The notes: a model not told the origin generated them from the sequence alone. A DNA stretch of 61,336 nt from Acidimicrobiia bacterium (GCA_022819825.1 JAJEGM010000057.1:1-61336), one strand, 5' to 3'; numbered from the stretch's first letter, positions 43,885 through 52,219 are shown. Numbers and translations are program-made.

Positions 43885-44405
43885 CCGGCGCCTAGCGCCT
43901 GAAGTACCTCGTCGGCGATGTCGTCGGCCACCATCTTCATGGCCTTTTCCCCGGTGCCGGCCACCGGGTGGGGGAGGATCACCCGGGGAATATCGGGCAT
44001 GCCCGCGGAACGGGCCACGAAGTCGCCCTGCGGTGAGAACTTGGTGGTCACCAGCGCCACCGCCGGAGTACTCCGACGGGCGGCTTTGATGGCGTCACGC
44101 ACGGTGCCGCTAGTGCAGCTTCCTCAATGGCCGTAGGCGGCCACCACTGCGTCGCAGTCGTCGGTGATCTCGCCCATGAGCTGGTCGTCGGCCACCATGG
44201 AGGCGTTGCCCTTGTTCCAGGCCCGAACCTCCACGTCGGGGCGAACCCGGCGCAGGCTCTCGCCCACGGCATCCAGGAATGGGACCGAGTCGGGGAATCC
44301 GTTGGCCAACAGCCCCACGGTGAGTGTTCCACTGCCCGCTGACAGGTCATAGGGAGTCACCGGCTCGGCCGGTTCTGCCTTTGGGTCCAAATATTCGATC
44401 GCCAT
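43881..44405 (-). CDS. UGSC-family selenoprotein with in-frame UGA (Sec94)
   Basis: Reading from ATG 44405 the frame is open to codon 94, a TGA at 44124-44126, and then continues open without any change of frame to the TGA at 43881. The translation around it is AAYGH-U-GSC-TSGTVRDAI, so the product is 174 residues with Sec94-Gly-Ser-Cys97, a CxxC-type redox motif in which the first Cys is selenocysteine. The rest (TPAVALVTTKFSPQ, GMPDIPRVILPHPV, DDIADEVLQAL) matches the UGSC (seleno)protein family as I know it. Standard gene calling would split it into 93- and 73-codon pieces. TACCGT lies 6 nt before the ATG, and the stop overlaps the next gene by ATGA. Sec insertion also needs selA, selB, selC and selD, which are not in this window. 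A rare alternative is a true nonsense mutation. Confidence 0.88.
44098..44123 (-). promoter_or_regulatory. Candidate bacterial SECIS hairpin just after the UGA
   Basis: Six bases after the UGA, TGCAC (44113-44117) can pair with GTGCG (44098-44102) around a 10-nt loop TAGCGGCACC that contains GG. Position and size suit a bacterial SECIS element recognised by SelB, but the five-pair stem ends in a G-U pair and has no covariation support here. Confidence 0.4.
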
Positions 44406-44423
44406 GGCTCTACGGTAGTGCAA
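44406..44423. promoter_or_regulatory. Shared divergent -10 TACGGTA for selenoprotein and propeller genes
   Basis: TACGGT on the plus strand (44411-44416) is 7 nt before GTG 44424. TACCGT on the minus strand (44412-44417) is 6 nt before ATG 44405. The same heptamer gives a -10 in both directions. Confidence 0.5.
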
Positions 44424-46013
44424 GTGCGCATGTGGAGATCGTGGGCCGTGGTCGCGGCGATTGCCGCCACCGTGGGGATCGTGGCGGTGGTGGCCGATGT
44501 GCAGTACTTCAACGTCGACGACCCTGAGCTGACCACGTCTCCAGCCCCGATACCTGTGGCACCAGCCGATACGCCGACATCGGTGCCGACGGCGGCCCCG
44601 ACGCCCATCTCCACCCCAGCTCCCACTCAGGCCCCGGACCCGACTCCCACCCCCGAGCCCACTCCCACGCCGTATCCGGGCTGGGTAGACCCGGCCACTG
44701 CCGGGCAGCCTGTAAGCGGAATGCCCGGACTGCTCACCTTCCGGGGCAACCCCACCCGCACCTTCTACGGCACTGGTCCGGCCCCGCAGTCGCCCGAGGT
44801 GCTTTGGCGGTTCACCGGCAGTCCCGAGCGGGATCTGTGCTCTCTCACCACTTGGGAGGCGGGTACCACCTTGTGGTGCGGGGCTGGTTGGACCGGCCAG
44901 CCTGCGGTGATCGAGTGGGACGAGCGCACCTGGGTGATTGCGGGCACATACACCCCGGGTGTCCACTTCCTCGACGCCGCCACCGGTGAGCAGATCATGC
45001 CCGAGTTCGTGGTGGGCGACCTGGTCAAGGGGTCGGTGACCGTCGATCCCGACGGCTACCCCCTGGTGTACTTCGGATCGCGGGACAACTATCTGCGGAT
45101 CATCGCTTTCGACCGGGAAGAGCCCGTCGAGCTCTGGTCGGTACACGCCGAGGATTTCCCGCCCGTGCTGTGGAACGACGATTGGGACGGCGCGGGCCTG
45201 GTGCTGAACGACCACCTGTTCCAGGGCGGGGAGAACAGCCACTTCTTCATCGCCAAGCTGAACCGCAGCTTCGGCGCCGACGGCATGGTGACGATCGATC
45301 CCGAAGTGGTGTTCTCCAACGCCGGCTGGGACGACGAGCTGCTCAGCGTGGTAACCGACGGCAACATCTCCATCGAGACCGGCATGACCGTGGTGGGCAA
45401 CACCCTCTATTTCGCCAACTCCGGAGGGCTGGTGCAGGGCTGGGACATATCCGGGGTGGCCGAAGGACAGGATCCCGAGCGGGTGTTCCGCTACTGGGCG
45501 GGCGACGACGTGGACGCCACCGTGGTGGCCGACGCAGAGGGATTCCTCTATGTGGGGGTGGAGTACGAGCGGGGCAATACCCGCAGCCAGGAGCTGGGCC
45601 AGATGCTCAAGCTCGATCCCTCGGCCGATGATCCCCTGGTGTGGGGCACTGACCTTCGCAACGCCGACATCGACGGGGTGTGGGCCACCCCGGCGCTGAC
45701 CGACAAGATGGTGTATGTGCCCACCAACGCGGGTTTCTTGTACGGGCTGAGCCGCGAGACCGGCGAGATCGTGTGGTCGAAGCGGATGGGCGGCCCAGTG
45801 TGGTCGTCGCCGGTGGTGATCGACGACGTGCTCATGCAAAGCGACTGCGCTGGCAACATCTACGCCTTCGACGTTTCCGACCCCGCGGTCGAGCCCCCCG
45901 AGATATGGCGCATATCGCTGGGGGGTTGTATTGAGGCCACCCCCGCGGTGTGGGACGGAGTCATCTACGTGGCCGACCGCGTCGGCGGCTTCTACGCCAT
46001 CGGCGACCGCTAG
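44424..46013 (+). CDS. Membrane-anchored PQQ-like beta-propeller protein
   Basis: The 529-residue protein starts with one hydrophobic helix (VVAAIAATVGIVAVVADVQ), a Pro/Thr-rich linker (TPTPEPTPTPYPG), and a repeated beta-propeller of the PQQ/outer-membrane assembly type, with blades such as GTYTPGVHFLDAATGEQI, GFLYVGVEYERG, TNAGFLYGLSRETGEIVWSK and AGNIYAFDVSD. It probably sits outside the cytoplasmic membrane and binds a ligand or protein; no quinone-dehydrogenase catalytic residues are clear. GTG 44424 follows TACGGT by 7 nt and is preferred to GTG 44418. Divergent from the selenoprotein operon. Confidence 0.85.
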   Translation: MRMWRSWAVVAAIAATVGIVAVVADVQYFNVDDPELTTSPAPIPVAPADTPTSVPTAAPTPISTPAPTQAPDPTPTPEPTPTPYPGWVDPATAGQPVSGMPGLLTFRGNPTRTFYGTGPAPQSPEVLWRFTGSPERDLCSLTTWEAGTTLWCGAGWTGQPAVIEWDERTWVIAGTYTPGVHFLDAATGEQIMPEFVVGDLVKGSVTVDPDGYPLVYFGSRDNYLRIIAFDREEPVELWSVHAEDFPPVLWNDDWDGAGLVLNDHLFQGGENSHFFIAKLNRSFGADGMVTIDPEVVFSNAGWDDELLSVVTDGNISIETGMTVVGNTLYFANSGGLVQGWDISGVAEGQDPERVFRYWAGDDVDATVVADAEGFLYVGVEYERGNTRSQELGQMLKLDPSADDPLVWGTDLRNADIDGVWATPALTDKMVYVPTNAGFLYGLSRETGEIVWSKRMGGPVWSSPVVIDDVLMQSDCAGNIYAFDVSDPAVEPPEIWRISLGGCIEATPAVWDGVIYVADRVGGFYAIGDR

Positions 46014-46031
46014 CCGGGCGAGCTATCTCGC

Positions 46032-46043
46032 TACCCTGTCGCC
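46032..46043 (+). promoter_or_regulatory. Putative leaderless -10 (TACCCT-N6-GTG)
   Basis: TACCCT at 46032-46037 is followed by GTCGCC and GTG 46044; the same GTCGCC spacer occurs before ATG 20262. Confidence 0.5.
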
Positions 46044-47183
46044 GTGGCTGAACCGTTTCGGATTGTGGTGCCCGATGAGGTGGTCGACGACCTCCATCGG
46101 CGCCTGGATGCCACCCGCTGGCCCCAGGCTCTGGAGGGGGTGGGGTGGGACTACGGATCCGACACCGCCTACATCGCCGAGCTGTGCCGCTACTGGCGCC
46201 ACGACTACGACTGGCGGGCCCATGAGGCCGCGCTCAACGAGCTGCCCCAGTTCACCGAGCGCATTGACGGCCTCGACATCCACTTCGTCCATGCCGAGGG
46301 TCGGGGCCCCGAACCGCTGCCGCTGGTGATCACCCACGGCTGGCCCAGTTGCTTCTGGGAGATGCACAAGGTGGTCGGACCGCTCAGCGATCCGGCGGCC
46401 CACGGCGGGGACCCGGCCGACGCCTTCCATGTGGTGGCCCCATCGCTGCCCGGCTACGGGTTCTCCTCGCCACCGTCGCAGCCGGGGGTGTCGTCGGCCC
46501 GAGTATCCGATATGTGGGCCGAGCTGATGGCCGCACTGGGCTATGAGCGGTTCGGCGCTCAGGGCGGCGACTGGGGCTCGGCGGTGAGCGCGGCGCTAGG
46601 TGCCATGCATCCCGACCGCATGGTGGGCATCCACCTCAATATGGTGGCCCCGCCCATCGACGAGGCCGCGCTCACTGAAGAGCAGCGCCAGTGGTGGGAG
46701 GGTGTGAAGCAGTACCGCGACCAGGAGTGGGGATACGTACACCTTCAGCGCACCAAGCCGCAGACTGCGGCGGTGGGGCTCACCGACTCGCCCGCCGGCC
46801 TGGCCGCCTGGATAATCGAGAAGTGGTGGCGATGGAGCGACATCGACGGTCCCGGCGGGCGGGACCTGGCCCGGCGCTACACGCTTGACGAGCTATGCAC
46901 CCTGCTCACCATCTACTGGGCCACCGCCACCATCGGCCCGTCTATGCGCATGTACTACGAGAGCTTCGGAGCCGGCTCGGCCTTCAACCAGCCGCCGAGA
47001 ATTACCGTGCCCACCGGGGTGGCGGTGTTCAACGAGAAGAACCGCCCGCCCCGCGAGCTGGCCGAGCCCTACTACAACATCACCCGGTGGACTGAGGTGG
47101 ACGACGGCGGCCACTTTCCTGCCCTGGAGAACCCAAACAAGCTGGTGGAAGAGGTGCGGGCCTTCTTCCGACCGCTTCGCTGA
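46044..47183 (+). CDS. Epoxide hydrolase (EHN domain, alpha/beta hydrolase)
   Basis: The 379-residue protein has the epoxide-hydrolase N-terminal domain (DEVVDDLHRRLDATRWP), the oxyanion motif HGWP (98-101), the nucleophile elbow GGDWGS (Asp176) and the catalytic His in DDGGHFPALENP. It opens epoxides to diols by an Asp-ester intermediate. It is similar to juvenile-hormone/microsomal-type bacterial homologues. It has its own leaderless promoter and is followed by a 3-hydroxyisobutyrate-dehydrogenase-like gene. Substrate unknown. Confidence 0.92.
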   Translation: MAEPFRIVVPDEVVDDLHRRLDATRWPQALEGVGWDYGSDTAYIAELCRYWRHDYDWRAHEAALNELPQFTERIDGLDIHFVHAEGRGPEPLPLVITHGWPSCFWEMHKVVGPLSDPAAHGGDPADAFHVVAPSLPGYGFSSPPSQPGVSSARVSDMWAELMAALGYERFGAQGGDWGSAVSAALGAMHPDRMVGIHLNMVAPPIDEAALTEEQRQWWEGVKQYRDQEWGYVHLQRTKPQTAAVGLTDSPAGLAAWIIEKWWRWSDIDGPGGRDLARRYTLDELCTLLTIYWATATIGPSMRMYYESFGAGSAFNQPPRITVPTGVAVFNEKNRPPRELAEPYYNITRWTEVDDGGHFPALENPNKLVEEVRAFFRPLR

Positions 47184-47211
47184 GAACCCCGAATTGAAAG
47201 AGACTGAATCC

Positions 47212-48048
47212 ATGACTCGACTAGGAATCATCGGACTGGGCGACATGGGCGGCGCCATCGCCGAGGGCGTGCTCACCGGCCAGTGGGACGACGAGGTCAC
47301 CGTGGTGGGCTACGACGTCTCCGAGGAGCCCATGGACCGGTTCACCGAGCTGGGCGGGATTCCGGCCGGCTCGGTGGGGGAGCTGGCTCGACTAGTGGAC
47401 CTAGTGGCAGTGGTGGTGATCGACGACGCCCAGGTGCGCCAAGTGTGCCGGGGCGACGACGGGGCCATCGCCGGAGCCGCCGAGTCGGGGGCGCTGGTGG
47501 CCGTCCACTCCACCGTGCTGCCCGCCACTGTGATCGATCTGGCCGCCGAGGCCGCCGAGGTGGGGGTGGCGTTGATCGATGCCCCGGTGACTGGGGGCAC
47601 CCCGTCGGCGCGGAGTCGTGACTTGGTAGTGCTGTGCGGCGGCGATGAGGCCCACACCGAGCGAGGCCGACCTCATTTCGAGCGCTACGGCGGAATGGTG
47701 GTCAACGTGGGCCCTCTGGGCTCTGCGCTGAAAGCCAAAGTGGCCCGCAACCTCATCACTTATGCCGAATTGGCCGTGGCCTACGAGGCTATCGCTCTGG
47801 CGGCGGCAGCCGATGTGGACCTAGGGGCGTTTGCTGAGATCGTGAGCCACTCCGACCGCAACATCGGCCCTCACGTGGGCGTGTTCACCGGACCGCCCAC
47901 CTATCCGCCCCCGGCTTTCGGGGGCAGCTTCACCCAGATCGCCCACAAAGACCTGAGGGGCGCGCTGGCCCTGGCCGAGGAGCTGGGCGTCGAACTGCCC
48001 ATCACCGCGCTGGTCGATCAGCACATCGAAGCGGCCTTCGGCGAGTAG
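47212..48048 (+). CDS. 3-hydroxyisobutyrate dehydrogenase-family NAD(P)-dependent oxidoreductase
   Basis: The 278-residue protein has the N-terminal cofactor motif IIGLGDMGGAIAEG, DAPVTGGTPSA and the catalytic Lys region ALKAKVARNLITY. It is a beta-hydroxyacid dehydrogenase, likely acting on 3-hydroxyisobutyrate, 2-hydroxy-3-oxopropionate or a related acid. ATG 47212 starts directly at the Rossmann strand (MTRLGII); a longer reading frame upstream overlaps the epoxide hydrolase out of frame and is rejected. The weak AAAGAGA upstream and 28-bp gap suggest it is transcribed with the epoxide hydrolase. Confidence 0.85.
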   Translation: MTRLGIIGLGDMGGAIAEGVLTGQWDDEVTVVGYDVSEEPMDRFTELGGIPAGSVGELARLVDLVAVVVIDDAQVRQVCRGDDGAIAGAAESGALVAVHSTVLPATVIDLAAEAAEVGVALIDAPVTGGTPSARSRDLVVLCGGDEAHTERGRPHFERYGGMVVNVGPLGSALKAKVARNLITYAELAVAYEAIALAAAADVDLGAFAEIVSHSDRNIGPHVGVFTGPPTYPPPAFGGSFTQIAHKDLRGALALAEELGVELPITALVDQHIEAAFGE

Positions 48049-48090
48049 CCGAAGAGCCTCAGGCTGGTCTCCGGACCGTTAGCTCGGCGC

Positions 48091-48954
48091 CTAGGCGAAG
48101 GTGACGGTCCCGGCGTCGAGCACCACTCGGTCGCCCACCCGGGTCTGGAAGCGGGCCGATCCGCCGCCCTCGTCCCAGATGTGGACGTCGAGGGTCTCTC
48201 CCGGCAGAACCGGCGAGGAGAACCGCCCGTGCATGCTCTTGAATCGGGCCGGATCGCTGTCGCACAAGGAATGGAGCAGCGCCCGCCCGGTGAAGCCGTA
48301 GGTACACAGGCCGTGCAGGATCGGGGTGTCGAATCCGCCCGCAGCAGCGAAAGACGGGTCGGAGTGCAGCGGGTTGCGGTCGCCATTGAGCCGATACAGC
48401 AGCGCCTGGTCGGTGCGGGTCTGGTAGGTCACCACGTGGTCGGCATCGCGCTCGGGCACCTTGGGCGGGCTGGCTGGGCCCCGGTCGCCGTCCCAGCCCC
48501 CTTCGCCCCGGATGAACAGCGAGGTGACGTTGGTGAACAGGGGCTGGCCGTCGGCGGTATCAGTGACGTCGCTCTCCAGCACCACCAGGGCGGCCTTGCC
48601 CTTGTCATAGATTCCGGCCACGCGGCTCACCGAGCTGACTGTGGCCTCCACTGGCAGCGGCTTGTGGAGGGTGAACCCCTGCTCGCCGTGGACCAGCAGC
48701 GCCGGGTTGTAGGTGCCGATCTTGGCCAACGGGCTGTTGGCGCCGCCGAACCCGCCGCCCAGCACCACGCACATGGTGGGCAGGGCCTTCTGCTCCACGT
48801 CCTTGGTGTTCTCGGTGGTGAACTCCAGCTCGAACCCGGTGGGATTGCTCATTCCCGCGCCCACGCCCAGGGCATACAACAGGGCGTCTTTCGACTTCCA
48901 GCTCGAGGTGCTCGGGTCGCTCTCGGCGCCGACAGCGGTTGGGTCGATGGGCAT
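48091..48954 (-). CDS. MaoC-like (R)-specific enoyl-CoA hydratase / hydratase 2
   Basis: The 287-residue protein is a double-hotdog hydratase. The second half has the hydratase 2 motif YRLNGDRNPLHSDPSFAAAGGF followed by PILHG, giving the catalytic Asp and His. It hydrates trans-2-enoyl-CoA to (R)-3-hydroxyacyl-CoA. ATG 48954 is chosen because GAGGAG lies 5 nt upstream and the longer frame gives only basic residues. It is divergent from a PaaI-type thioesterase gene 76 bp away. Confidence 0.9.
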   Translation of the reverse strand: MPIDPTAVGAESDPSTSSWKSKDALLYALGVGAGMSNPTGFELEFTTENTKDVEQKALPTMCVVLGGGFGGANSPLAKIGTYNPALLVHGEQGFTLHKPLPVEATVSSVSRVAGIYDKGKAALVVLESDVTDTADGQPLFTNVTSLFIRGEGGWDGDRGPASPPKVPERDADHVVTYQTRTDQALLYRLNGDRNPLHSDPSFAAAGGFDTPILHGLCTYGFTGRALLHSLCDSDPARFKSMHGRFSSPVLPGETLDVHIWDEGGGSARFQTRVGDRVVLDAGTVTFA

Positions 48955-49017
48955 GGGGGCTCCTCGTGGGATAGGGGTTCTTCGGCGCCTGGTTGCGCTC
49001 AGATGCTGCCCAAAACA

Positions 49018-49030
49018 TACCGTTGCCGTC
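49018..49030 (+). promoter_or_regulatory. Putative leaderless -10 (TACCGT-N7-GTG)
   Basis: TACCGT at 49018-49023 lies 7 nt before GTG 49031 and sets the thioesterase start. Confidence 0.45.
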
Positions 49031-49732
49031 GTGGCCCATATCAATCAGCCAGGCGGCCCGTTCCAGGCCATCGATCACCCGGCGGTGGCCGGCCGGGAGC
49101 GGGAGCTGCGGGCGCTGGCCGACGCGGTGCGCCGGATAGTGGCCGCCACCGTGACCAACTCCGCCTCGCCTGCCGACACCGCCGTGCTGGCCGACGAGGC
49201 CAACGCCCTAGCCGACCGAATCGAGGCCCATGTGCCCGCCGAGCCCCCGCCCCGCTACGGCTCCAACTCTCCCCGTTTCGACGGTCCGCCCATCACCCAC
49301 AAGCGGGCGCCGTTCGATCTGGTGACCGGCATCTGCAATCCCGCCGCGCTGCCGGTGGAGATGGTGGTGGACACCGAGGTCGACCCTCCGGTGTCTCGGG
49401 GCCGGGCAGTGTTCTCCACTATCTATGAGGGTCCGCCCGGCTGCGTGCACGGGGCAGCCATCGCGTCGGCCTTCGACATGGTGTTCACCAGTGCCTGCTC
49501 AGCGAGCAACGCCAGCGGCCCCACCATGATGCTGTCGGTGCAATACCGCAAGCCCACGTTGTTGGGAGTGGAGACTGTATTCGAGGGCTGGGTGGAGAAG
49601 TTAGACGGCGAGATCACCGAGGTCAAAGGCCAAGCCCTGCAAGGTGGCCAAGTCACTGCCCGGGCCGAAGGCATCTTCCGCCACCTCGACCTCGACGCCA
49701 TCCGCAGACTCTCTGAACAAGGCAGCAGATAA
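49031..49732 (+). CDS. PaaI-family hotdog thioesterase
   Basis: The 233-residue protein has an extra N-terminal helical part and then a hotdog domain with GPPGCVHGAAIASAFDMVF, where His-Gly and the downstream Asp are the PaaI catalytic elements, followed by SVQYRKPTLLGVETVFEGWVE. It would hydrolyse acyl-CoA thioesters. The GTG start is supported by the TACCGT promoter; it has a normal length for the extended 4HBT subfamily. Convergent with the P450 gene and separated by a terminator. Confidence 0.82.
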   Translation: MAHINQPGGPFQAIDHPAVAGRERELRALADAVRRIVAATVTNSASPADTAVLADEANALADRIEAHVPAEPPPRYGSNSPRFDGPPITHKRAPFDLVTGICNPAALPVEMVVDTEVDPPVSRGRAVFSTIYEGPPGCVHGAAIASAFDMVFTSACSASNASGPTMMLSVQYRKPTLLGVETVFEGWVEKLDGEITEVKGQALQGGQVTARAEGIFRHLDLDAIRRLSEQGSR

Positions 49733-49755
49733 AAAGGGCCTAGCCGCCTTGGCCC
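49731..49755 (-). terminator. Intrinsic terminator of the P450 gene
   Basis: On the minus strand GGGCC (49751-49755) and GGCCC (49736-49740) form a stem around a 10-nt loop, followed by TTTTT (49731-49735). This is a textbook Rho-independent terminator placed 10 bp after the P450 stop codon. Confidence 0.7.
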
Positions 49756-49764
49756 AATGCTGTT

Positions 49765-51096
49765 CTAAGCCGATGCTCCCACCGGCTTAGACGGGGTGAA
49801 CTCCGCGGGCAGGTGCTTGATGCCGTGGATGAAGGCCGATGACAGTGGGTCGGGCTCGCCGGTTGCCCGGATGTCGCCGATGCGGTCGAACAACTCGCGG
49901 AACATCACCTTGATCTGCCGGCGGGCCAAGTGCGCGCCGAGGCAGAAGTGCGGTCCGGGACCGCCGAAGCCGATGTGGGGGTTTGGATCCCGTATCACGT
50001 TGAAGGCGAACGGGTCGTCGAACACCGATTCGTCCCGATTGGCGCACAGGTAGTTCATGACCACCATGTCGCCCTCGTCGATCTTCTGGCCCTCCAGCTC
50101 GGTGTCGCACAGCACGGTGCGGCGCATGTAGGTGACCGGGCTGGCGATGCGGACGATTTCCTCAACTGCGGTGTTGGCCAGGCCCTCGAAGTCTTCGGTC
50201 CAGATGCGGCGCTGGTCGGGGTTGTCGGTGAGATGCACCAGGCCCCAGCTGATGGAGTTGCGGGTAGTCTCGTTGCCGGCCACCACGAGCAGGATGAAAA
50301 AGCTGGCCAGCTCAGCGCGGGTGAGTCGCTCGCCGTCCACCTCGGCGTTGACCAACACGCTGGTCAGATCACCGGTATCCACGCCAACCTTCGACTCGGC
50401 CACCTCGTCCATCAGCTTCGACAGGGCCTCGCCGGCCATGAGGATGGCGGTGACGAAGTCGCCGAACTCGGGGACGTACTCGTCGTCGGCCGCCCCCAGG
50501 ATCACGTTGGTCTGGTCGAACACAAAGTCGTGCTCGGAGGCGGGAATCCCCATCAGGTCGCACACGATGCGCAGCGGCAGCCGGGCGGCCACGTCGGTGA
50601 CGAAATCGCACTCGCCCCGCTCGCACACCTCGTCCACGATCAGCCGGGCCTGGTCCTGCACCGAGTCTTCCAGCCGGGCCAGCATCCGAGGGGTGAAGCC
50701 CGCTGAGACGATCTTTCTCAGCCGGGCGTGGCGGGGGTCGTCCATGGCGATGATTGAGTTGAAGTACTCGTTGAACTCCGGCGGGAAGTCGTTGATGGTG
50801 ACACCCGACGACGAGGAGTAGATCTGCGGGTTGCGCGACACCTCCAAGATGGACGAATGCCGGGTGATGCACCATGCCCCCGGCGTATCCACGCTCTCCA
50901 GGTCACCGGTGAACTCAAACCCGGGATAGAACGTGAGCGGCCGAGAGCACAGCCGCTTCACCTCCTCGTCCACCACCCGGCGATCCTGTCGCCAGAAGGC
51001 GTTGTGGAGCGGATTGGTGGGGTCCGACTCAGTGGCAGGCGGCGGCTTGGCAAAGGCACCGGTTGCGGCTTCCGATTCGGTTGGCACGGCGGTCAT
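49765..51096 (-). CDS. Cytochrome P450
   Basis: The 443-residue protein has the I-helix oxygen motif VVAGNETTRN, the ExxR in EEIVR region and the heme ligand loop FGGPGPHFCLGAHLAR with Cys385. It is a class I bacterial monooxygenase needing ferredoxin and ferredoxin reductase, which are not nearby. It is related to CYP125/CYP142-type steroid or terpene hydroxylases in the AGNETTRN/HFCLGAHLAR wording, but this is not enough to assign a substrate. A second P450 is at 54823. It is followed by a good terminator. Confidence 0.93.
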   Translation of the reverse strand: MTAVPTESEAATGAFAKPPPATESDPTNPLHNAFWRQDRRVVDEEVKRLCSRPLTFYPGFEFTGDLESVDTPGAWCITRHSSILEVSRNPQIYSSSSGVTINDFPPEFNEYFNSIIAMDDPRHARLRKIVSAGFTPRMLARLEDSVQDQARLIVDEVCERGECDFVTDVAARLPLRIVCDLMGIPASEHDFVFDQTNVILGAADDEYVPEFGDFVTAILMAGEALSKLMDEVAESKVGVDTGDLTSVLVNAEVDGERLTRAELASFFILLVVAGNETTRNSISWGLVHLTDNPDQRRIWTEDFEGLANTAVEEIVRIASPVTYMRRTVLCDTELEGQKIDEGDMVVMNYLCANRDESVFDDPFAFNVIRDPNPHIGFGGPGPHFCLGAHLARRQIKVMFRELFDRIGDIRATGEPDPLSSAFIHGIKHLPAEFTPSKPVGASA

Positions 51097-51190
51097 AGCA
51101 GCAATCCCTGGTCGGCCATCTCTCTATAGCGTGATGCGACAATGACTGTAGTGGCTAGCCGAGTGCGGCATTCGCGATGGCGGTTGCCTT

Positions 51191-52219
51191 CTAGGTGCCT
51201 GCCACCGGGGTGCGCCAGGCAAAGGGGTCGGGGGCGGCACCGGTTTGGATTTCGGTGAGTGCTTGGCGCAGGCGCAGGGTGTTGGGTCCGGGCTGGCCGT
51301 CGCCGATGGTGAGGGTCTTGCCCGAGTAGAGGATGGTGCCGACGGGGGCGACACCGGCGGCTGTGCCCGACAGGAAGGCCTCGCCCCGCTCGGCCCAGTC
51401 GACGAGCTCCTCGGGGTCGATGGCGCGTTCCTCCACGTCGTAGCCGAGGTGGCGGGCGAGCTGGATCACCGAGTCCCGGGTCACGCCGTGCAGGAACGAC
51501 TCGTCGAGGTGCCGGGTGACGATGCGCTCGTCGTCGGCCAGGAAGAAGTTGGAGGCGCCGGTTTCGGTGATGTCGCCGTCGCTGGCGAACAGCACTTGGT
51601 CGACCGCCTCGTTGGCGGCCATCGCGTCCAGCGTGGAACCCAGGGCCATTGCATAGTTGGCCGCGCACTTCACCATTCCGAACTGGGGCACGGTACGGGG
51701 TGTGGACGACTCGACTTGCAGTGTGAGGGGCCGGATGCCTCCCTTGAAGTAGTCGCCCACAGGGGAATTGACCACGAACAACAGAGCGGAGGGGGCGGGA
51801 TGAGCTGCCGCGCCGATGTCGGCCCCGGTACCCACCAGCGTCGGGCGGATGTAGAGCGACCCCGGCGGTTCGGGGACCTCGTCGGCGTTGGCCGCAACCG
51901 TGTCGATGGTCATCTGCCGCAGCATTCTGGGATCGATCTCGGGCAACCGCAGGCAAGCCGCGCTGGTGACCATGCGAGCCACATGGCTGTCCAGCCGGAA
52001 GATGGCCACCGAACCGTCAACCTGGCGATGCGCCTTCAATCCCTCAAATACCGAGCTTCCGTAATGCAGCACGTGAGCCGCCGGACTCAAGCTCAAGTCC
52101 CCGAACGGCTCTGGAGTCCCGCCATAGACAAGCGGCTCGCCATCAGCCCGCGCCGTCGTCATCCAGTCGCAGAAAACGGTCCCGAACGGGACAGTGAGGG
52201 GGTCAGGCTTGGCGGTCAT
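51191..52219 (-). CDS. ilvE: Branched-chain amino acid aminotransferase (class IV PLP)
   Basis: The 342-residue fold-type IV aminotransferase has HYGSSVFEGLKAHR, YIRPTLVGTG, the PLP lysine in GMVKCAANYA (Lys184) and the SGTAAGVAPVG loop typical of branched-chain aminotransferases. It transfers amino groups between leucine, isoleucine or valine and 2-oxoglutarate. ATG 52219 has AAGGAGA 7 nt upstream. It lies after the P450 region on the same strand but with a 94-bp gap, so it is probably separately transcribed. Confidence 0.9.
   Translation of the reverse strand: MTAKPDPLTVPFGTVFCDWMTTARADGEPLVYGGTPEPFGDLSLSPAAHVLHYGSSVFEGLKAHRQVDGSVAIFRLDSHVARMVTSAACLRLPEIDPRMLRQMTIDTVAANADEVPEPPGSLYIRPTLVGTGADIGAAAHPAPSALLFVVNSPVGDYFKGGIRPLTLQVESSTPRTVPQFGMVKCAANYAMALGSTLDAMAANEAVDQVLFASDGDITETGASNFFLADDERIVTRHLDESFLHGVTRDSVIQLARHLGYDVEERAIDPEELVDWAERGEAFLSGTAAGVAPVGTILYSGKTLTIGDGQPGPNTLRLRQALTEIQTGAAPDPFAWRTPVAGT

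Noticed and set aside
43881..44102. Separate small gene of 73 residues after the UGA
   Set aside because: It is in the same frame as the upstream 93-codon segment, separated only by the UGA and seven codons with no start signal, so it is the C-terminal part of the selenoprotein.
44418..44426. GTG at 44418 as start of the propeller protein
   Set aside because: It would begin one base after the -10 hexamer; GTG 44424 has the 7-nt spacing used elsewhere.
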